Origin: JACCXG01 sp963717745
Lineage (GTDB): Bacteria; Acidobacteriota; Vicinamibacteria; Vicinamibacterales; 2-12-FULL-66-21
Assembly: GCA_963717745.1 (NCBI GenBank)
Contig: CAVQXJ010000004.1
Location: 1 to 64,000 of the forward strand
Length of the DNA: 64,000 nt
Direction of reading: 5' to 3'
Shown: positions 39,504 through 48,318 of the stretch, in pieces
Numbering within the stretch: the stretch's first letter is position 1
Layout of the letters: each line of letters starts with the position of its first letter
Notes under the pieces: model-generated
The model's input: only the letters and a program-made list of their open reading frames with translations
What the model was told of the DNA's origin: nothing
The model's database searches: none
Made by a program: the position numbers and the translations under genes

Positions 39504-40106
39504 TCAAACACCGGAGCCGGCGAGAATCAGCCTGACCGCCTCGATCTCGTCGCGGTTGACGGTGTGTCCCATCCCCCGGTAGATCCGCTCGTCGACGACC
39601 GCTCCAAGATCGCGGAACACCTCGGCCGTCTCCTGGACCCGTTCGAGCGGGATGTGGGGATCGACGTCGCTGCACCCGAGGAAGACGAAAGTCCCGCCGG
39701 CGTGGCCGGGATAGGTGCGCGGCGTTCCGGGCGGGCCGATCAGTCCTCCACTCAGTCCGATCACCGCGGCATAGCGGCGCGCGTTACGCGCGGCGAACTC
39801 GAGCGACAGGCAGGCCCCCTGAGAGAACCCCAGGAACCCCACGCGTTCGGCGGGCAGCCCCTGATCGCCGAGCGACGACACGAGCTGTCCCAGGACGCCC
39901 AGCGCGGAGGTGAGGCCAGGCTCGTTCTTCTCGAGCGGCGTGAGAAACGAGTACGGGTACCAGGTGTTGCCGGCGGCCTGGGGGGCCAGGTACGCCACAT
40001 CGTCACGGCCGAGCTCGCTCGCGAGGCCAAGGATATCCTCCGCTGATGCACCCCGTCCGTGCACCAGGATCATCGCCAGCCGGGCATCCTTGGGCTTGGG
40101 ACCCAT
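39504..40106 (-). CDS. Alpha/beta-hydrolase, phospholipase/carboxylesterase family
   Basis: 200-residue cytosolic serine esterase. It begins with an oxyanion strand (AMILVHGRGASAEDI). The nucleophile is in VGFLGFSQGACLS, the acid in GCSDVDPHIP and the His in RGMGHTVNRDEI. The small size and order match the YpfH/carboxylesterase group. It is divergent from the peroxiredoxin; the 300-bp divergent gap contains the hybrid inverted-repeat element. Confidence 0.85.
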   Translation of the reverse strand: MGPKPKDARLAMILVHGRGASAEDILGLASELGRDDVAYLAPQAAGNTWYPYSFLTPLEKNEPGLTSALGVLGQLVSSLGDQGLPAERVGFLGFSQGACLSLEFAARNARRYAAVIGLSGGLIGPPGTPRTYPGHAGGTFVFLGCSDVDPHIPLERVQETAEVFRDLGAVVDERIYRGMGHTVNRDEIEAVRLILAGSGV

Positions 40107-40153
40107 CGTGAGGACCGGCTGACCGGCGTGAGGATTGCATCGGGAGAAATCGT

Positions 40154-40306
40154 ATCAACTCCCAACTCCCAACTTCCAACTCTCAAGGGGAGTCGTTCGA
40201 GCGATCTGGGTGAAATCGAGGACGCATAGCTGGTTCGGGCGCATTTTCACCCCAATGCTTCGAGCGGCTTCCCCTTGGGAGTTGGGAGTTGGAAGTTGGG
40301 CGTTGA
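40154..40306. repeat. Hybrid inverted-repeat element A5: TCCCAAC arms around the conserved core
   Basis: Arms are CAACTCCCAACTCCCAACTT and TTGGGAGTTGGGAGTTGGAA. The interior, about 40190-40268, aligns to the interiors of D1 and D2: TTCGAGCGATCTGGGTG, then 15 nt, then AGCTGGTT, then an inverted partner CACCCCAATGCTTCGAG. It sits between divergent genes, so it cannot be simply a transcript end. Confidence 0.9.
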
Positions 40307-40408
40307 CAGCGTGAGCCCTCAAAAACGTGAGATCATGATCCGCTCCCCGCCGATCAGGGAATTTCACCAGCGGGAGAGGTGTTTTCGGGCTTATTGACAG
40401 GAGGGCTG

Positions 40409-40942
40409 ATGCGGAAGTCCATCATCATCGCGTTGTGTGCACTCGCACTCGGAGGCAATGCCGTGGCTGAGGAACTGAAAGTCGGAGACAAGGCGCCGGA
40501 TTTCGAGCTGCAGGCGTCGGACGGCAAGACCTACAAGCTTTCGAGCTTCGCGGGCAAGCAGGCGGTCGTGCTGGCATGGTTCCCGATGGCATTCACGCAG
40601 GGCTGCACCATCGAGTGCAAGTCGCTGGCGGAACACGGCGCCGACATCAAGAAGTACGACGCCACCTACTTCATGGCCAGCGTCGACCCGCTCGAAGGCG
40701 AGAAGGGGAACAAGGCGTTCGCCGAATCGCAGAAGGCCGATTTCCCGCTGCTGAGCGACCCCACCAAGAAGACCGCCGAAGCGTACGGCGTGCTCAATGC
40801 GAAGGGCTTCGCCAGCCGCTGGACGTTCTACATCGACAAGGACGGCAGGATCGCCTACATCGACAAAGCCGTGAAGCCGGCCACCTCGGCGCAGGACATG
40901 GCCGCCAAGCTCGGTGAGCTGAAGGTGGCGGCCCGCAAGTAG
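40409..40942 (+). CDS. Periplasmic peroxiredoxin (BCP/AhpC-TSA type)
   Basis: 177-residue thiol peroxidase with a signal peptide (MRKSIIIALCALALGGNAVA). The active site is WFPMAFTQGCTIEC: Thr63, peroxidatic Cys66 and a probable resolving Cys70 four residues on. The core FPLLSDPTKKTAEAYGV and the C-terminal FYIDKDGRIAYID are conserved. Preceded by a strong AGGAGGG ribosome-binding site. Exported, so it would protect the periplasm from peroxides, possibly those formed by the many secreted redox enzymes nearby. Confidence 0.9.
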   Translation: MRKSIIIALCALALGGNAVAEELKVGDKAPDFELQASDGKTYKLSSFAGKQAVVLAWFPMAFTQGCTIECKSLAEHGADIKKYDATYFMASVDPLEGEKGNKAFAESQKADFPLLSDPTKKTAEAYGVLNAKGFASRWTFYIDKDGRIAYIDKAVKPATSAQDMAAKLGELKVAARK

Positions 40943-41002
40943 GGCGGCCGCAAGCATCTCGCTGCTCGAAGTGGCGAGTGTTGCTATTCGCGGCGCTCGC
41001 GA

Positions 41003-41077
41003 TCACAGGAGGGCCAGGAAATCAGGAGAAAACAAACCGTATTTTCTCCCTCCTGACCTCCTGGCCCTCCTGTAAAC
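41003..41077. repeat. Inverted-repeat element B4 (CAGGAGG type)
   Basis: CACAGGAGGGCCAGGAAATC faces GACCTCCTGGCCCTCCTGTA, centre AAAACAAACCGTATTTT. Lies between the convergent peroxiredoxin and Nif3-like genes. Confidence 0.9.
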
Positions 41078-41143
41078 ACTGGCGCGCGGATCACCCCGAG
41101 TGCCGCTGTAAGCAGCGGTGTGGCTGTCGTACGCCGAGGGCTG

Positions 41144-41917
41144 TCACGAAAACGGCTCACCCGCGGACACCCACTCGATCGGGACGTCGGGCAGGAAGCC
41201 CCGCAGCCACTCCCCGACTTCGAACATGCCGAAGTCTTCGGACAGCATGTGGCCCAGCACGATGAGCCCTTTCGGCTGGCCGGAGGCCACGGCATCGGCG
41301 AGATACTCGGTGTTGCCTCCGGCCTCGGAGGCTTCCCCGCCGACCGCGACGTCGAACGCACTGGTCAACGGCGGCACGCCATAGCCTGGGCCGAGGGCCA
41401 CCCGGGTGACTTTCATCCCGGGATCGCCGGCCACACGGATCGCGCGCCCTTTCAGGCGGCGGGCGACGTCCGCCGCGAGCGCGCCGAGCGTTGTCGGCGG
41501 CACCGTGTAGATGCGCGGCTCGGTGGGCGACGCGTACGCCGTCCACCCGAGCGCGCGTGCGGACCCCACCACCAGCGGATCCGGCCGAATCGCGTGCGCG
41601 TGATCGTGGAACCGCCAGACGACGAGGCGATTCTCCTTGATGAACCGCTGCTTGGCTTCGTAGGTCGCATCCTGCGCGAGCGCCGTGGTCTGATCCTGAT
41701 GACTGTAGAAGGTCGGCTCGTGGGTGATGACGAAGTTGCGGTTCGCCTTCGCGGCACGCTTCAGCATCGGAAACGTCGCCATCCCGGTCGTGGCGATGCC
41801 CGCCACCGGCGTATCCGGATCGCCCGCCTTGAAGGTGTCGACGGTTTCCGTACGCCAGGTGATCCCCTGAGCGGCAAGCTGCTGGCGGATGCGAGCGACG
41901 ATCTCCTGTGCGGTCAT
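41144..41917 (-). CDS. Nif3-like dinuclear-metal-centre protein (cytosolic copy)
   Basis: 257 residues resembling the Nif3/DUF34 family, whose biochemical role is unsettled. Likely metal residues are in NFVITHEPTFYSHQD and VVWRFHDHAHAI, and SEDFGMFEVGEWLRG lies near the C-terminus. The ATG overlaps the stop of the upstream paralogue (ATGA). The two copies share DTFKAGDPDTPV/DGVKAGDPATVL and VVWRF(H/S)DH. This copy keeps the histidine in ITHEP that the exported copy has replaced. Confidence 0.8.
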   Translation of the reverse strand: MTAQEIVARIRQQLAAQGITWRTETVDTFKAGDPDTPVAGIATTGMATFPMLKRAAKANRNFVITHEPTFYSHQDQTTALAQDATYEAKQRFIKENRLVVWRFHDHAHAIRPDPLVVGSARALGWTAYASPTEPRIYTVPPTTLGALAADVARRLKGRAIRVAGDPGMKVTRVALGPGYGVPPLTSAFDVAVGGEASEAGGNTEYLADAVASGQPKGLIVLGHMLSEDFGMFEVGEWLRGFLPDVPIEWVSAGEPFS

Positions 41918-42771
41918 ACGGCTGGGTTCCAGAAGGGATCGGCGACCGGCAGCGCTTCGACCCGCAGTCCGGGTGCCAGCGTCCGGATCCAGGCGGCACA
42001 CGCGCGCATGCCGGGCTCTTCGGAGACGATGCGCCCCACCGCGATCAAGGCCTTCGCGGCGCCTGCTTCGCGCGCGTCGAGCACATACGGCACCACTTCC
42101 CACTCGCGCGGCTCACCCGCGATCACCACGTCGGCGTTCTTCAATCCCGCCATCGTGGTCGCCATGTCGGTGGTCCCCGGGCTGAGCAGCACCGTTCGCA
42201 CCCGCATGTCCCGCGGACCCAGGGTTCGCACGCCGCCGCGGGCGCCGAGCCGACTCCGCACGTGTGCCGTCAGCGACGACAAGGACGTCTCCGGGATCGT
42301 GACCACATTCCCGCCGCTCCCCGACCAGCCCAATGCCTCGGCCAGGGCCGTGACCCGGGGATCGGTCTGGCGAGCGCTCCAGTGATCGGAGAAACGCCAC
42401 ACGACCAGCTTCGCCTCCTCGACGTAGGCTTTCTTCGCAAGATAGACCGAGTCCTTGGCGCGGTTGCCAGGCTCGTCGTTGGGGCCGTAGAACACCGGCT
42501 CCTGCGTGATCACGAGGTTGCAGCCGGCCGCGGCCGCCCGGCGAAGATTGTCGAGGCGCGCCGCGACCGTGACCGCGGCGCCGGTCAGGACCGTCGCCGG
42601 ATCGCCGGCCTTGACGCCGTCGATGGTCTTCTCGCGCCACGGCACCCCGATCGCGCCGCGAATGCGGTCGATCAGCTGCTGCGCGGTGATGGCGGAGGCC
42701 GGCGGTGCTTGCGGCCGTGCCGCCACGAGCATCGGCGCGGCCGCCGCCTGCACGAAGCGGCGCCGCGACAT
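41914..42771 (-). CDS. Exported Nif3-like paralogue with altered metal residue
   Basis: About 285 residues. The N-terminus MSRRRFVQAAAAPMLVAA has an arginine-rich, Tat-like export signal. The body matches the adjacent copy, but ITHEP is ITQEP and FHDH is FSDH, so at least one metal-binding His is lost. Downstream of DoxX with a start/stop overlap if the GTG at 42780 is used; the ATG at 42771 is favoured because it starts the signal peptide. Nif3-like proteins are normally cytosolic, so an exported, altered copy is odd. Confidence 0.75.
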   Translation of the reverse strand: MSRRRFVQAAAAPMLVAARPQAPPASAITAQQLIDRIRGAIGVPWREKTIDGVKAGDPATVLTGAAVTVAARLDNLRRAAAAGCNLVITQEPVFYGPNDEPGNRAKDSVYLAKKAYVEEAKLVVWRFSDHWSARQTDPRVTALAEALGWSGSGGNVVTIPETSLSSLTAHVRSRLGARGGVRTLGPRDMRVRTVLLSPGTTDMATTMAGLKNADVVIAGEPREWEVVPYVLDAREAGAAKALIAVGRIVSEEPGMRACAAWIRTLAPGLRVEALPVADPFWNPAV

Positions 42772-42776
42772 CCGGT

Positions 42777-43154
42777 TCACTTGCCGCCGCCGTCGACGCT
42801 CAGCATCCCGCCGCCACGGGTCGAGATGTAGAGAAAGATGAAGGCAAAGAGCGCCGCCGGCTCGCCACCATTCTGAATCGGCCAGGTGCCGCGCGGCTGG
42901 TGGGCCGTGAAGTAGGCGTACGCCATCTCGCCGCTGCAGATGAACGCCACCGGCGAGGTCGCGAAGCCGATCATGATCAGCAGGCCCCCCACGGTTTCGA
43001 TGACGGCGGCCAGGCCGATCAGCGAGACCGGCGGCAGCGTCAGTTGACCGCCGAGCACGCCGAACTTCTGGAGGCCATGAAACAGGAACAGCAGTCCAGC
43101 GACGATGCGGAGCGCCGCGTAGGCGTAGGGTTCGAAGCGTCTCAAAATTTTCAT
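42777..43154 (-). CDS. DoxX-family membrane protein
   Basis: 125-residue protein with four predicted membrane helices (ALRIVAGLLFLFHGLQKFG, LIGLAAVIETVGGLLIMIGF, ATSPVAFICSGEMAYAYF, LFAFIFLYIST). FHGLQKFG and the central GG-x-L-I-G motif are typical of DoxX/SURF4-like proteins. First of three overlapping minus-strand genes with two Nif3-like proteins, an unusual association. Divergent from the quinoprotein at 43268. Confidence 0.82.
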   Translation of the reverse strand: MKILRRFEPYAYAALRIVAGLLFLFHGLQKFGVLGGQLTLPPVSLIGLAAVIETVGGLLIMIGFATSPVAFICSGEMAYAYFTAHQPRGTWPIQNGGEPAALFAFIFLYISTRGGGMLSVDGGGK

Positions 43155-43267
43155 CGCGACTCTCGTCAACGGGTAAGCTCTTCGACGTCGCCCTTCGCGC
43201 GCCGACTACGGGACGGAAGGAAGCCGAAAGCGGGAGGGAACGTCCAGACCGCGGGAGAATAGCACGG

Positions 43268-45376
43268 ATGGCCAACTTGCATCGTTATCTGCCCGCCCTC
43301 GTCATCGCAGCCTCGACGATGGCGCTGGTGGGTGCGGCACAGCGTTCCACCCAGACGTCGAAGTACCGGAGCTGGTCGTCGTACGGCGGCGGCCCCGAAC
43401 AGCTTCGCTATTCGAGCCTGACCCAGATCAATCGCAAGAACGTGGCGAAGCTGCAGGTGGCATGGACCCACGACACCGGCGAGTCGGGCGATCTCCAGAC
43501 CCAGCCCGTCGTGGTCGGCAACATCGTGTACGCGTATTCACCGGCGCAGCGCGTGCTGGCGCTCGACGCCGCGACCGGTAAGGTGGTCTGGACCTTCGAC
43601 GGCAAGCTGCAGGGCGGACGCGGTCCCAATCGCGGCGTCATGTATTGGCCCGGCGACAGCGGCGGAGCGGCGCGGGTCTTCGCGGCAGTCTCCGAGTATC
43701 TCTACGCGCTCGATGCGACAACCGGCGCGCAGATCACCGGCTTCGGCGACAACGGGCGCATCGACCTCAGGCACGATCTCGGACGAGAGGAGAAGGGTCA
43801 GTCCGTTCGCCTCACGTCACCAGGCGCGATCTACAGGGACCTGCTGATCATCGGCGGGCGCGTCAACGAAGGGCTGCCCGGCTCGCCCGGTCACATCCGC
43901 GCCTACGACGTCAAGAGCGGCAAGCTGCGCTGGATCTTTCACACGATTCCGCATCCCGGCGAACCGGGTTACGAGACGTGGTCGAAGGACTCGTGGCGAT
44001 ACAATGCCGGCGCCAACAACTGGGCGGGCATGGCCATCGACGAGGCCCGCGGCATCGTCTACGTTCCGACCGGGTCGGCAGCGGCCGATTTCTACGGTGC
44101 CAACCGCCTCGGCGACAACCTCTACGCCAACACGCTGCTCGCGCTCGACGCGGCGACCGGCAAGCGGATCTGGCACTTCCAACTGGTGCGGCACGACATC
44201 CTGGACCGCGATCCGCCGTCCCCGCCGAATCTCGTCACCGTCAGGCACGGCGGGCGAACCATCCAGGCGGTCGCACAGACCACCAAGCACGGATACGTGT
44301 TCCTGTTCGACCGGGCGAACGGCAAGCCGCTCTTCCCCATCGAGTACCGGAAGTTCCCGCCGAGCGACGTGCCAGGTGAAGCCGCCGCCGACACGCAACC
44401 GATTCCCACCAGGCCCGCGCCATACTCCCGGCAGCTGCTCACCAGAGACATGCTGACCACGCGGAGCCCGGAGGCGCACAAATGGGCGCTCGAGGCATTC
44501 GCGAAGCTCCGCAGCGAAGGTCCGTTCGCGCCGCTGCGGATCGGACAGTCGACGGTGGTCTTTCCCGGCTATGACGGAGGCGCCGAATGGGGCGGTCAGG
44601 CGTTCGATCCGGAGAGCGGGCTGTATTACATCAATGCCAACGATCTCGCGTGGACCGGCGCGCTGGCGCCCGACGATGCCGGGCAGAGCGGCAAAGCGCT
44701 GTACTTGCGCGAGTGCGCCACCTGTCACCGGGACGATCGGCAGGGCACGCCGCCCCAGCTCCCGTCGCTGCTCGGCATCGGTGAACGGAAGTCACGGGCG
44801 GAGATTCTCGCGGTGATTCAGAAGGGCGCCGGCCGGATGCCGGCGTTCACGAGTCTGCAGACCTCCGCGATCAACGCCATCGTTCAATATGTCCTGACTG
44901 GCGAGGACACCCCCACCGAGGCACCGGTGATCACGCCCATCTACGAGAAGTATCGATTCACCGGGTACCACAAGTTCCTCGACCCGGACGGCTACCCGGC
45001 GGTGGCACCGCCATGGGGCACGCTGAACGCCATCAACCTCAACACCGGCGACTATGCCTGGAAGATCCCGTTCGGAGAGTATCCGGAGCTCGCCGCCCAG
45101 GGCCTGAAGAACACCGGCACAGAGAACTACGGCGGGCCCATCGTCACCGCTGGCGGGCTGGTGTTCATCGGCGCCACCAATCACGATCGCAAGTTCCACG
45201 CGTTCGACAAGGCGACGGGTGCGCTGTTGTGGGAGGCGACGCTGCCGTTCTCGGGGAACGCGACGCCGGCGACCTACGAGAGCGGCGGCCGCCAGTTCGT
45301 GGTCATCGCGGCGAGCGGCGGCAAGTCGCGGGGCCCGCGCGGCGGGGTGTATGTGGCCTTCGCGCTGCCTCAGTGA
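43268..45376 (+). CDS. PQQ-dependent dehydrogenase with a cytochrome c domain inserted in the propeller
   Basis: 702-residue exported quinoprotein of the glucose/quinate dehydrogenase class. Propeller blades include YGGGPEQLRYSSLTQINRKN, LALDAATGKVVWTFDG, YETWSKDSWRYNAGANNWAG and LALDAATGKRIWHFQ. A monoheme domain (LRECATCHRDDRQGTPPQL, heme Cys near residue 483) is inserted, after which the propeller resumes (LNAINLNTGDYAWKIPFGEY, HAFDKATGALLWEATLPFSG). The enzyme can thus pass electrons to its own heme. It stands alone on the plus strand. The stop lies about 12 bp before element C2. Confidence 0.88.
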   Translation: MANLHRYLPALVIAASTMALVGAAQRSTQTSKYRSWSSYGGGPEQLRYSSLTQINRKNVAKLQVAWTHDTGESGDLQTQPVVVGNIVYAYSPAQRVLALDAATGKVVWTFDGKLQGGRGPNRGVMYWPGDSGGAARVFAAVSEYLYALDATTGAQITGFGDNGRIDLRHDLGREEKGQSVRLTSPGAIYRDLLIIGGRVNEGLPGSPGHIRAYDVKSGKLRWIFHTIPHPGEPGYETWSKDSWRYNAGANNWAGMAIDEARGIVYVPTGSAAADFYGANRLGDNLYANTLLALDAATGKRIWHFQLVRHDILDRDPPSPPNLVTVRHGGRTIQAVAQTTKHGYVFLFDRANGKPLFPIEYRKFPPSDVPGEAAADTQPIPTRPAPYSRQLLTRDMLTTRSPEAHKWALEAFAKLRSEGPFAPLRIGQSTVVFPGYDGGAEWGGQAFDPESGLYYINANDLAWTGALAPDDAGQSGKALYLRECATCHRDDRQGTPPQLPSLLGIGERKSRAEILAVIQKGAGRMPAFTSLQTSAINAIVQYVLTGEDTPTEAPVITPIYEKYRFTGYHKFLDPDGYPAVAPPWGTLNAINLNTGDYAWKIPFGEYPELAAQGLKNTGTENYGGPIVTAGGLVFIGATNHDRKFHAFDKATGALLWEATLPFSGNATPATYESGGRQFVVIAASGGKSRGPRGGVYVAFALPQ

Positions 45377-45388
45377 CTCGGCCGAGGC

Positions 45389-45532
45389 TACGGAGGGGAG
45401 ACGGAGGCACCGGATCCCAAAAACGGAGCAACGGAGGTAACGAAGGAAACGGAAGAGAAACTTCAGTCTTCTTCGTTTACTCCGCTGGCTCCGTTGCTCC
45501 GTTTTTGAGATCCGTTACCTTGATCCTCCTCC
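45389..45532. repeat. Inverted-repeat element C2 (ACGGAGCA type)
   Basis: ACGGAGGCACCGGATCCCAA and AAACGGAGCAACGGAGG face CTCCGTTGCTCCGTTTTTGA and GATCCGTTACC. The arms nearly match those of C1. Located between two plus-strand genes. Confidence 0.88.
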
Positions 45533-45551
45533 ATCTGGTCTTACTTGGTAC

Positions 45552-46709
45552 ATGACTACAGCCTCGGCCCCCATTCGCCGCTCCGAGTTCCCGATTCTCG
45601 AGACTTGCACCTACCTGGTCAGCCATTCGCTTGGCGCCATGCCGCGAAGTGCGGTCGACAGCGTGCACGCGTATGCCGACACCTGGATGACGCGCGGCGT
45701 ACGGGCCTGGTCGGAGGGCTGGTGGGAAATGGGGCGGACGGTCGGCGACCTGCTCGCGCCGATCATCGGGGCTGCTCCCGGGTCGATCTCCATGCACCAG
45801 AACGCGAGCGTGGCCCAGGGCATCATCGGCTCGTGCTTTCGCTACGACGGTCCGCGGCGGAAGATCGTCCTGACCAGTCTCGAGTTCCCGACCAACATCT
45901 ACCTGTTCGAAGGCTTTCGCCGCTACGGCGCAGACGTCGTGATCGTCCCGGGCCAGGACGAGATCCGGACCGACCTCGAGCGGCTGCTCGAGGCGATCGA
46001 CGAGCACACCATCCTGGTGCCGCTCTCGCTGGTGCTGTTCCGCAGCAGCTACATCCAGGACGCCCGCGCGGTGATCGAAAAGGCGCATCGCGTCGGCGCC
46101 CACGTCATCCTGGACATCTATCAGGCCGCCGGCGTGATCCCGATCGATCTCCAGGCGCTCGGGGCGGATTTCGCGGTCGGCGGATCGGTGAAGTGGCTGT
46201 GTGGCGGCCCGGGCGCCGGCTATCTGTACGTGCGGCCAGACCTGGCGCCGACGCTGCAGCCGGCATTGGTGGGCTGGGCCGCCCATGTCGAACCGTTTGC
46301 CTTCGAAGCGGCGCCGATTCGATATGCCGGCGCCCCAGAGCGGTTCCAGAGCGGAACGCCGAACGTCCCGGCGCTGTATTCGGCGCGGGCCGGCTACGAG
46401 ATCGTGGCGAGCATCGGCATCGACGCCATTCGCGCCCGATCGCTCCGCCTCACCCGCCGCCTGATCGACCAGGCCACCGCCGCCGGCTTTCGCGTCAACA
46501 CGCCGACCGCCGACCACGAGCGCGCCGGCGCGGTGATCATCGACGTGCCCGACGGCTACGCCGTCACCCAGGAGTTGCTTCGCCGCGAGGTGATCGTCGA
46601 CTACCGCCCCGGCGCCGGGATCCGGATGTCGCCGCATTTCTACAGCACCGAGGGGGACATCGATCACGCGATGGAGACGCTGCGCGCGGTCGTATTCCGT
46701 GGTCCGTAG
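45552..46709 (+). CDS. Class V aminotransferase fold, kynureninase-like
   Basis: 385-residue PLP enzyme. The PLP lysine is in FAVGGSVKWLCGGPGAGYLY; HQNASVAQGI near residue 83 and DIYQAAGVIPIDLQALGAD with the PLP-ring aspartate are conserved. CTYLVSHSLGAMPRSA at the N-terminus and RFQSGTPNVPALYSAR near the C-terminus resemble kynureninase, so hydrolytic cleavage of a kynurenine-type amino acid is a fair guess. The stop codon (TAG in CCGTAGTCC) is inside the repeat arm of element D1, so the last residues may differ from the ancestral C-terminus. Confidence 0.8.
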   Translation: MTTASAPIRRSEFPILETCTYLVSHSLGAMPRSAVDSVHAYADTWMTRGVRAWSEGWWEMGRTVGDLLAPIIGAAPGSISMHQNASVAQGIIGSCFRYDGPRRKIVLTSLEFPTNIYLFEGFRRYGADVVIVPGQDEIRTDLERLLEAIDEHTILVPLSLVLFRSSYIQDARAVIEKAHRVGAHVILDIYQAAGVIPIDLQALGADFAVGGSVKWLCGGPGAGYLYVRPDLAPTLQPALVGWAAHVEPFAFEAAPIRYAGAPERFQSGTPNVPALYSARAGYEIVASIGIDAIRARSLRLTRRLIDQATAAGFRVNTPTADHERAGAVIIDVPDGYAVTQELLRREVIVDYRPGAGIRMSPHFYSTEGDIDHAMETLRAVVFRGP

Positions 46710-46866
46710 TCCGTGGTCCGTGGTCCGTAGTCCGTGGTCCGTAAGACCGTTGAGCGTCCTTCGAAGCATCGGGGTGGAAGGCATTGCGTTCAGATAATTG
46801 CCGCGCCTTTTACTCCGCTGCGCCGAGCGGCTCCGACCGGACCGCGGGCTACGGACTGCGGACCGC
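46695..46866. repeat. Heptamer inverted-repeat element D1 (GGTCCGT type) with conserved core
   Basis: The left arm repeats GGTCCGT/AGTCCGT six times; the right arm is shorter and decayed (GGACCGCGGGCTACGGACTG). The interior matches the cores of D2 and A5: CTTCGAAGCATCGGGGTG, GAAGGCATTGCG and AGATAATT in register. Between convergent genes. Confidence 0.88.
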
Positions 46867-46869
46867 GAT

Positions 46870-48318
46870 CTACGACAGGTCCACCCACACTGACTTGACC
46901 TGGGTGTAGTGCTCGAGCGCATGCGCGCTCATCTCGCGGCCGAACCCGCTCTGCTTGTAGCCGCCGAACGGGGCCGCGGTGTCGTAGACGTTGTAGGTGT
47001 TGACCCACACCGTCCCCGCCTGCAGCCTGCGCGCAACGTAATGCGCCTTCTTGATGTCGCGCGTCCAGACGCCCGCCGCCAGGCCGTATGGTGTGTCGTT
47101 CGCCGTCGCGATCGCCTCGTCCAGATCGGCGAAGTCGATGGTCGCCAGCACCGGCCCGAAGATCTCTTCGCGCGCGATCGTCATCTCCGGCTTGACATCG
47201 GCGAACACCGTGGGCTGGAGGAAGTAGCCTTTGCCGGTGCCGATGTCGGCCCGCGCGCCGCCGGTGACGAGCACCGCCCCCTCGGCTTTGCCGGCGTCGA
47301 TGTAGCGCAGGACGGTGTCGAGCTGCTTGCGCGACGAGATCGCGCCGAACCGGGTCTTCGGATCGAGCGGATCCCCGGGCACCATCTTCTTCACCCGGGC
47401 GGCCAGCTTGTCGATGAACTCGTCCTTGATGGCGCGGTCGACCAGCAGCCGCGATCCGGCGGCGCAGACCTCGCCCTTGCCGTAGAAGATGCCGATCGTC
47501 GCCCCGCGAACCGCCGCCTCCAGGTCGGCGTCGGCGAGCACGAGGTTCGGCGACTTGCCGCCGAGCTCGAGCGTGATTTTCTTCAGCGTCTCCGCCGCGC
47601 CGCGCATGATCGATTGACCGGTCGCGGTATCGCCGGTGAACGCGATCTTGTCGATGCCGGGATGCTCGACCAGCGCCTGCCCGACCGTCGCTCCCGGCCC
47701 GGTGATCACGTTGAGCACGCCCGGCGGCAGCCCGACCTCGCTCGCCAGCTCGCCCAGCGCGAGCGCGGTCAGCGGAGTCTGGCTGGCGGGTTTGAGGATG
47801 ACGACGTTGCCGCACGCCAGCGCCGGCGCGACTTTCCAGGCCGCCAGCAGCAGCGGGAAGTTCCACGGGACGATCGCCGCAACCACGCCGATCGGCTCCC
47901 GCAGCGTGTAGGTCAGATAGTTGCCCTTGACCGGGATGGTCTCGCCCATCACCTTGTCCGACCAGCCGCCGAAGTACTCGAAGCACTCGGCCGCGGCCGG
48001 GATCTCGATGTGCCGCGACTCGCTGATCGGCTTGCCGTTGTGCAGCGTCTCGAGCCGGGCCACGTCGTCTACCCGCGCCATCAGGCGCTCGCCGAGCCGG
48101 CGAACCAGCCGCCCCCGCTCACGCGCCGACAGCGTGCTCCACGGCCCGTCGAGCGCCGCGCGCGCCGCCGCCACCGCCACATCCACGTCCTTTCGATCAG
48201 CGGACGCGACTTCGGCGATCACCTCTTCGGTCGCCGGGTTCACGACCTCCATCGTCTGGCCAGACGAGGAGGCGCGCCATTCATTGTTGATGAAGAGGTG
48301 ATGGTGGATCTCAGTCAA
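46870..48318 (-). CDS. Aldehyde dehydrogenase (NAD(P)+, betaine-aldehyde-dehydrogenase-like)
   Basis: About 482-residue ALDH. Conserved features are PWNFPLLLAAWKVAPALACG, FTGDTATGQSIMRGAA, the catalytic Glu in TLELGGKSPNLVL, the catalytic Cys in GKGEVCAAGSRLLV, and EEIFGPVL. No ATG fits the expected N-terminus (HHHLFINNEWRASSSG); the nearest in-frame start is TTG at 48318, at the edge of element A3, and the frame stays open through the repeat. In the Box pathway an aldehyde dehydrogenase oxidises 3,4-dehydroadipyl-CoA semialdehyde; being next to boxB and boxC this gene could serve that step, although it is not a clear BoxD. Confidence 0.88.
   Translation of the reverse strand: MTEIHHHLFINNEWRASSSGQTMEVVNPATEEVIAEVASADRKDVDVAVAAARAALDGPWSTLSARERGRLVRRLGERLMARVDDVARLETLHNGKPISESRHIEIPAAAECFEYFGGWSDKVMGETIPVKGNYLTYTLREPIGVVAAIVPWNFPLLLAAWKVAPALACGNVVILKPASQTPLTALALGELASEVGLPPGVLNVITGPGATVGQALVEHPGIDKIAFTGDTATGQSIMRGAAETLKKITLELGGKSPNLVLADADLEAAVRGATIGIFYGKGEVCAAGSRLLVDRAIKDEFIDKLAARVKKMVPGDPLDPKTRFGAISSRKQLDTVLRYIDAGKAEGAVLVTGGARADIGTGKGYFLQPTVFADVKPEMTIAREEIFGPVLATIDFADLDEAIATANDTPYGLAAGVWTRDIKKAHYVARRLQAGTVWVNTYNVYDTAAPFGGYKQSGFGREMSAHALEHYTQVKSVWVDLS

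Noticed and set aside
34755..41077. B-type hairpins as Rho-independent terminators
   Set aside because: T-runs lie before and A-runs after the stem on both readings, the reverse of an intrinsic terminator; B2 also lies between co-directional genes. They might still stop transcription by another route.
43120..43150. tRNA-like GGTTCGAA near 43128
   Set aside because: No acceptor stem, anticodon arm or CCA context; it lies in the 5' part of the DoxX coding region.
46870..48318. Naming the aldehyde dehydrogenase boxD
   Set aside because: It groups by motif with betaine-aldehyde-type ALDHs; only location supports the Box role.
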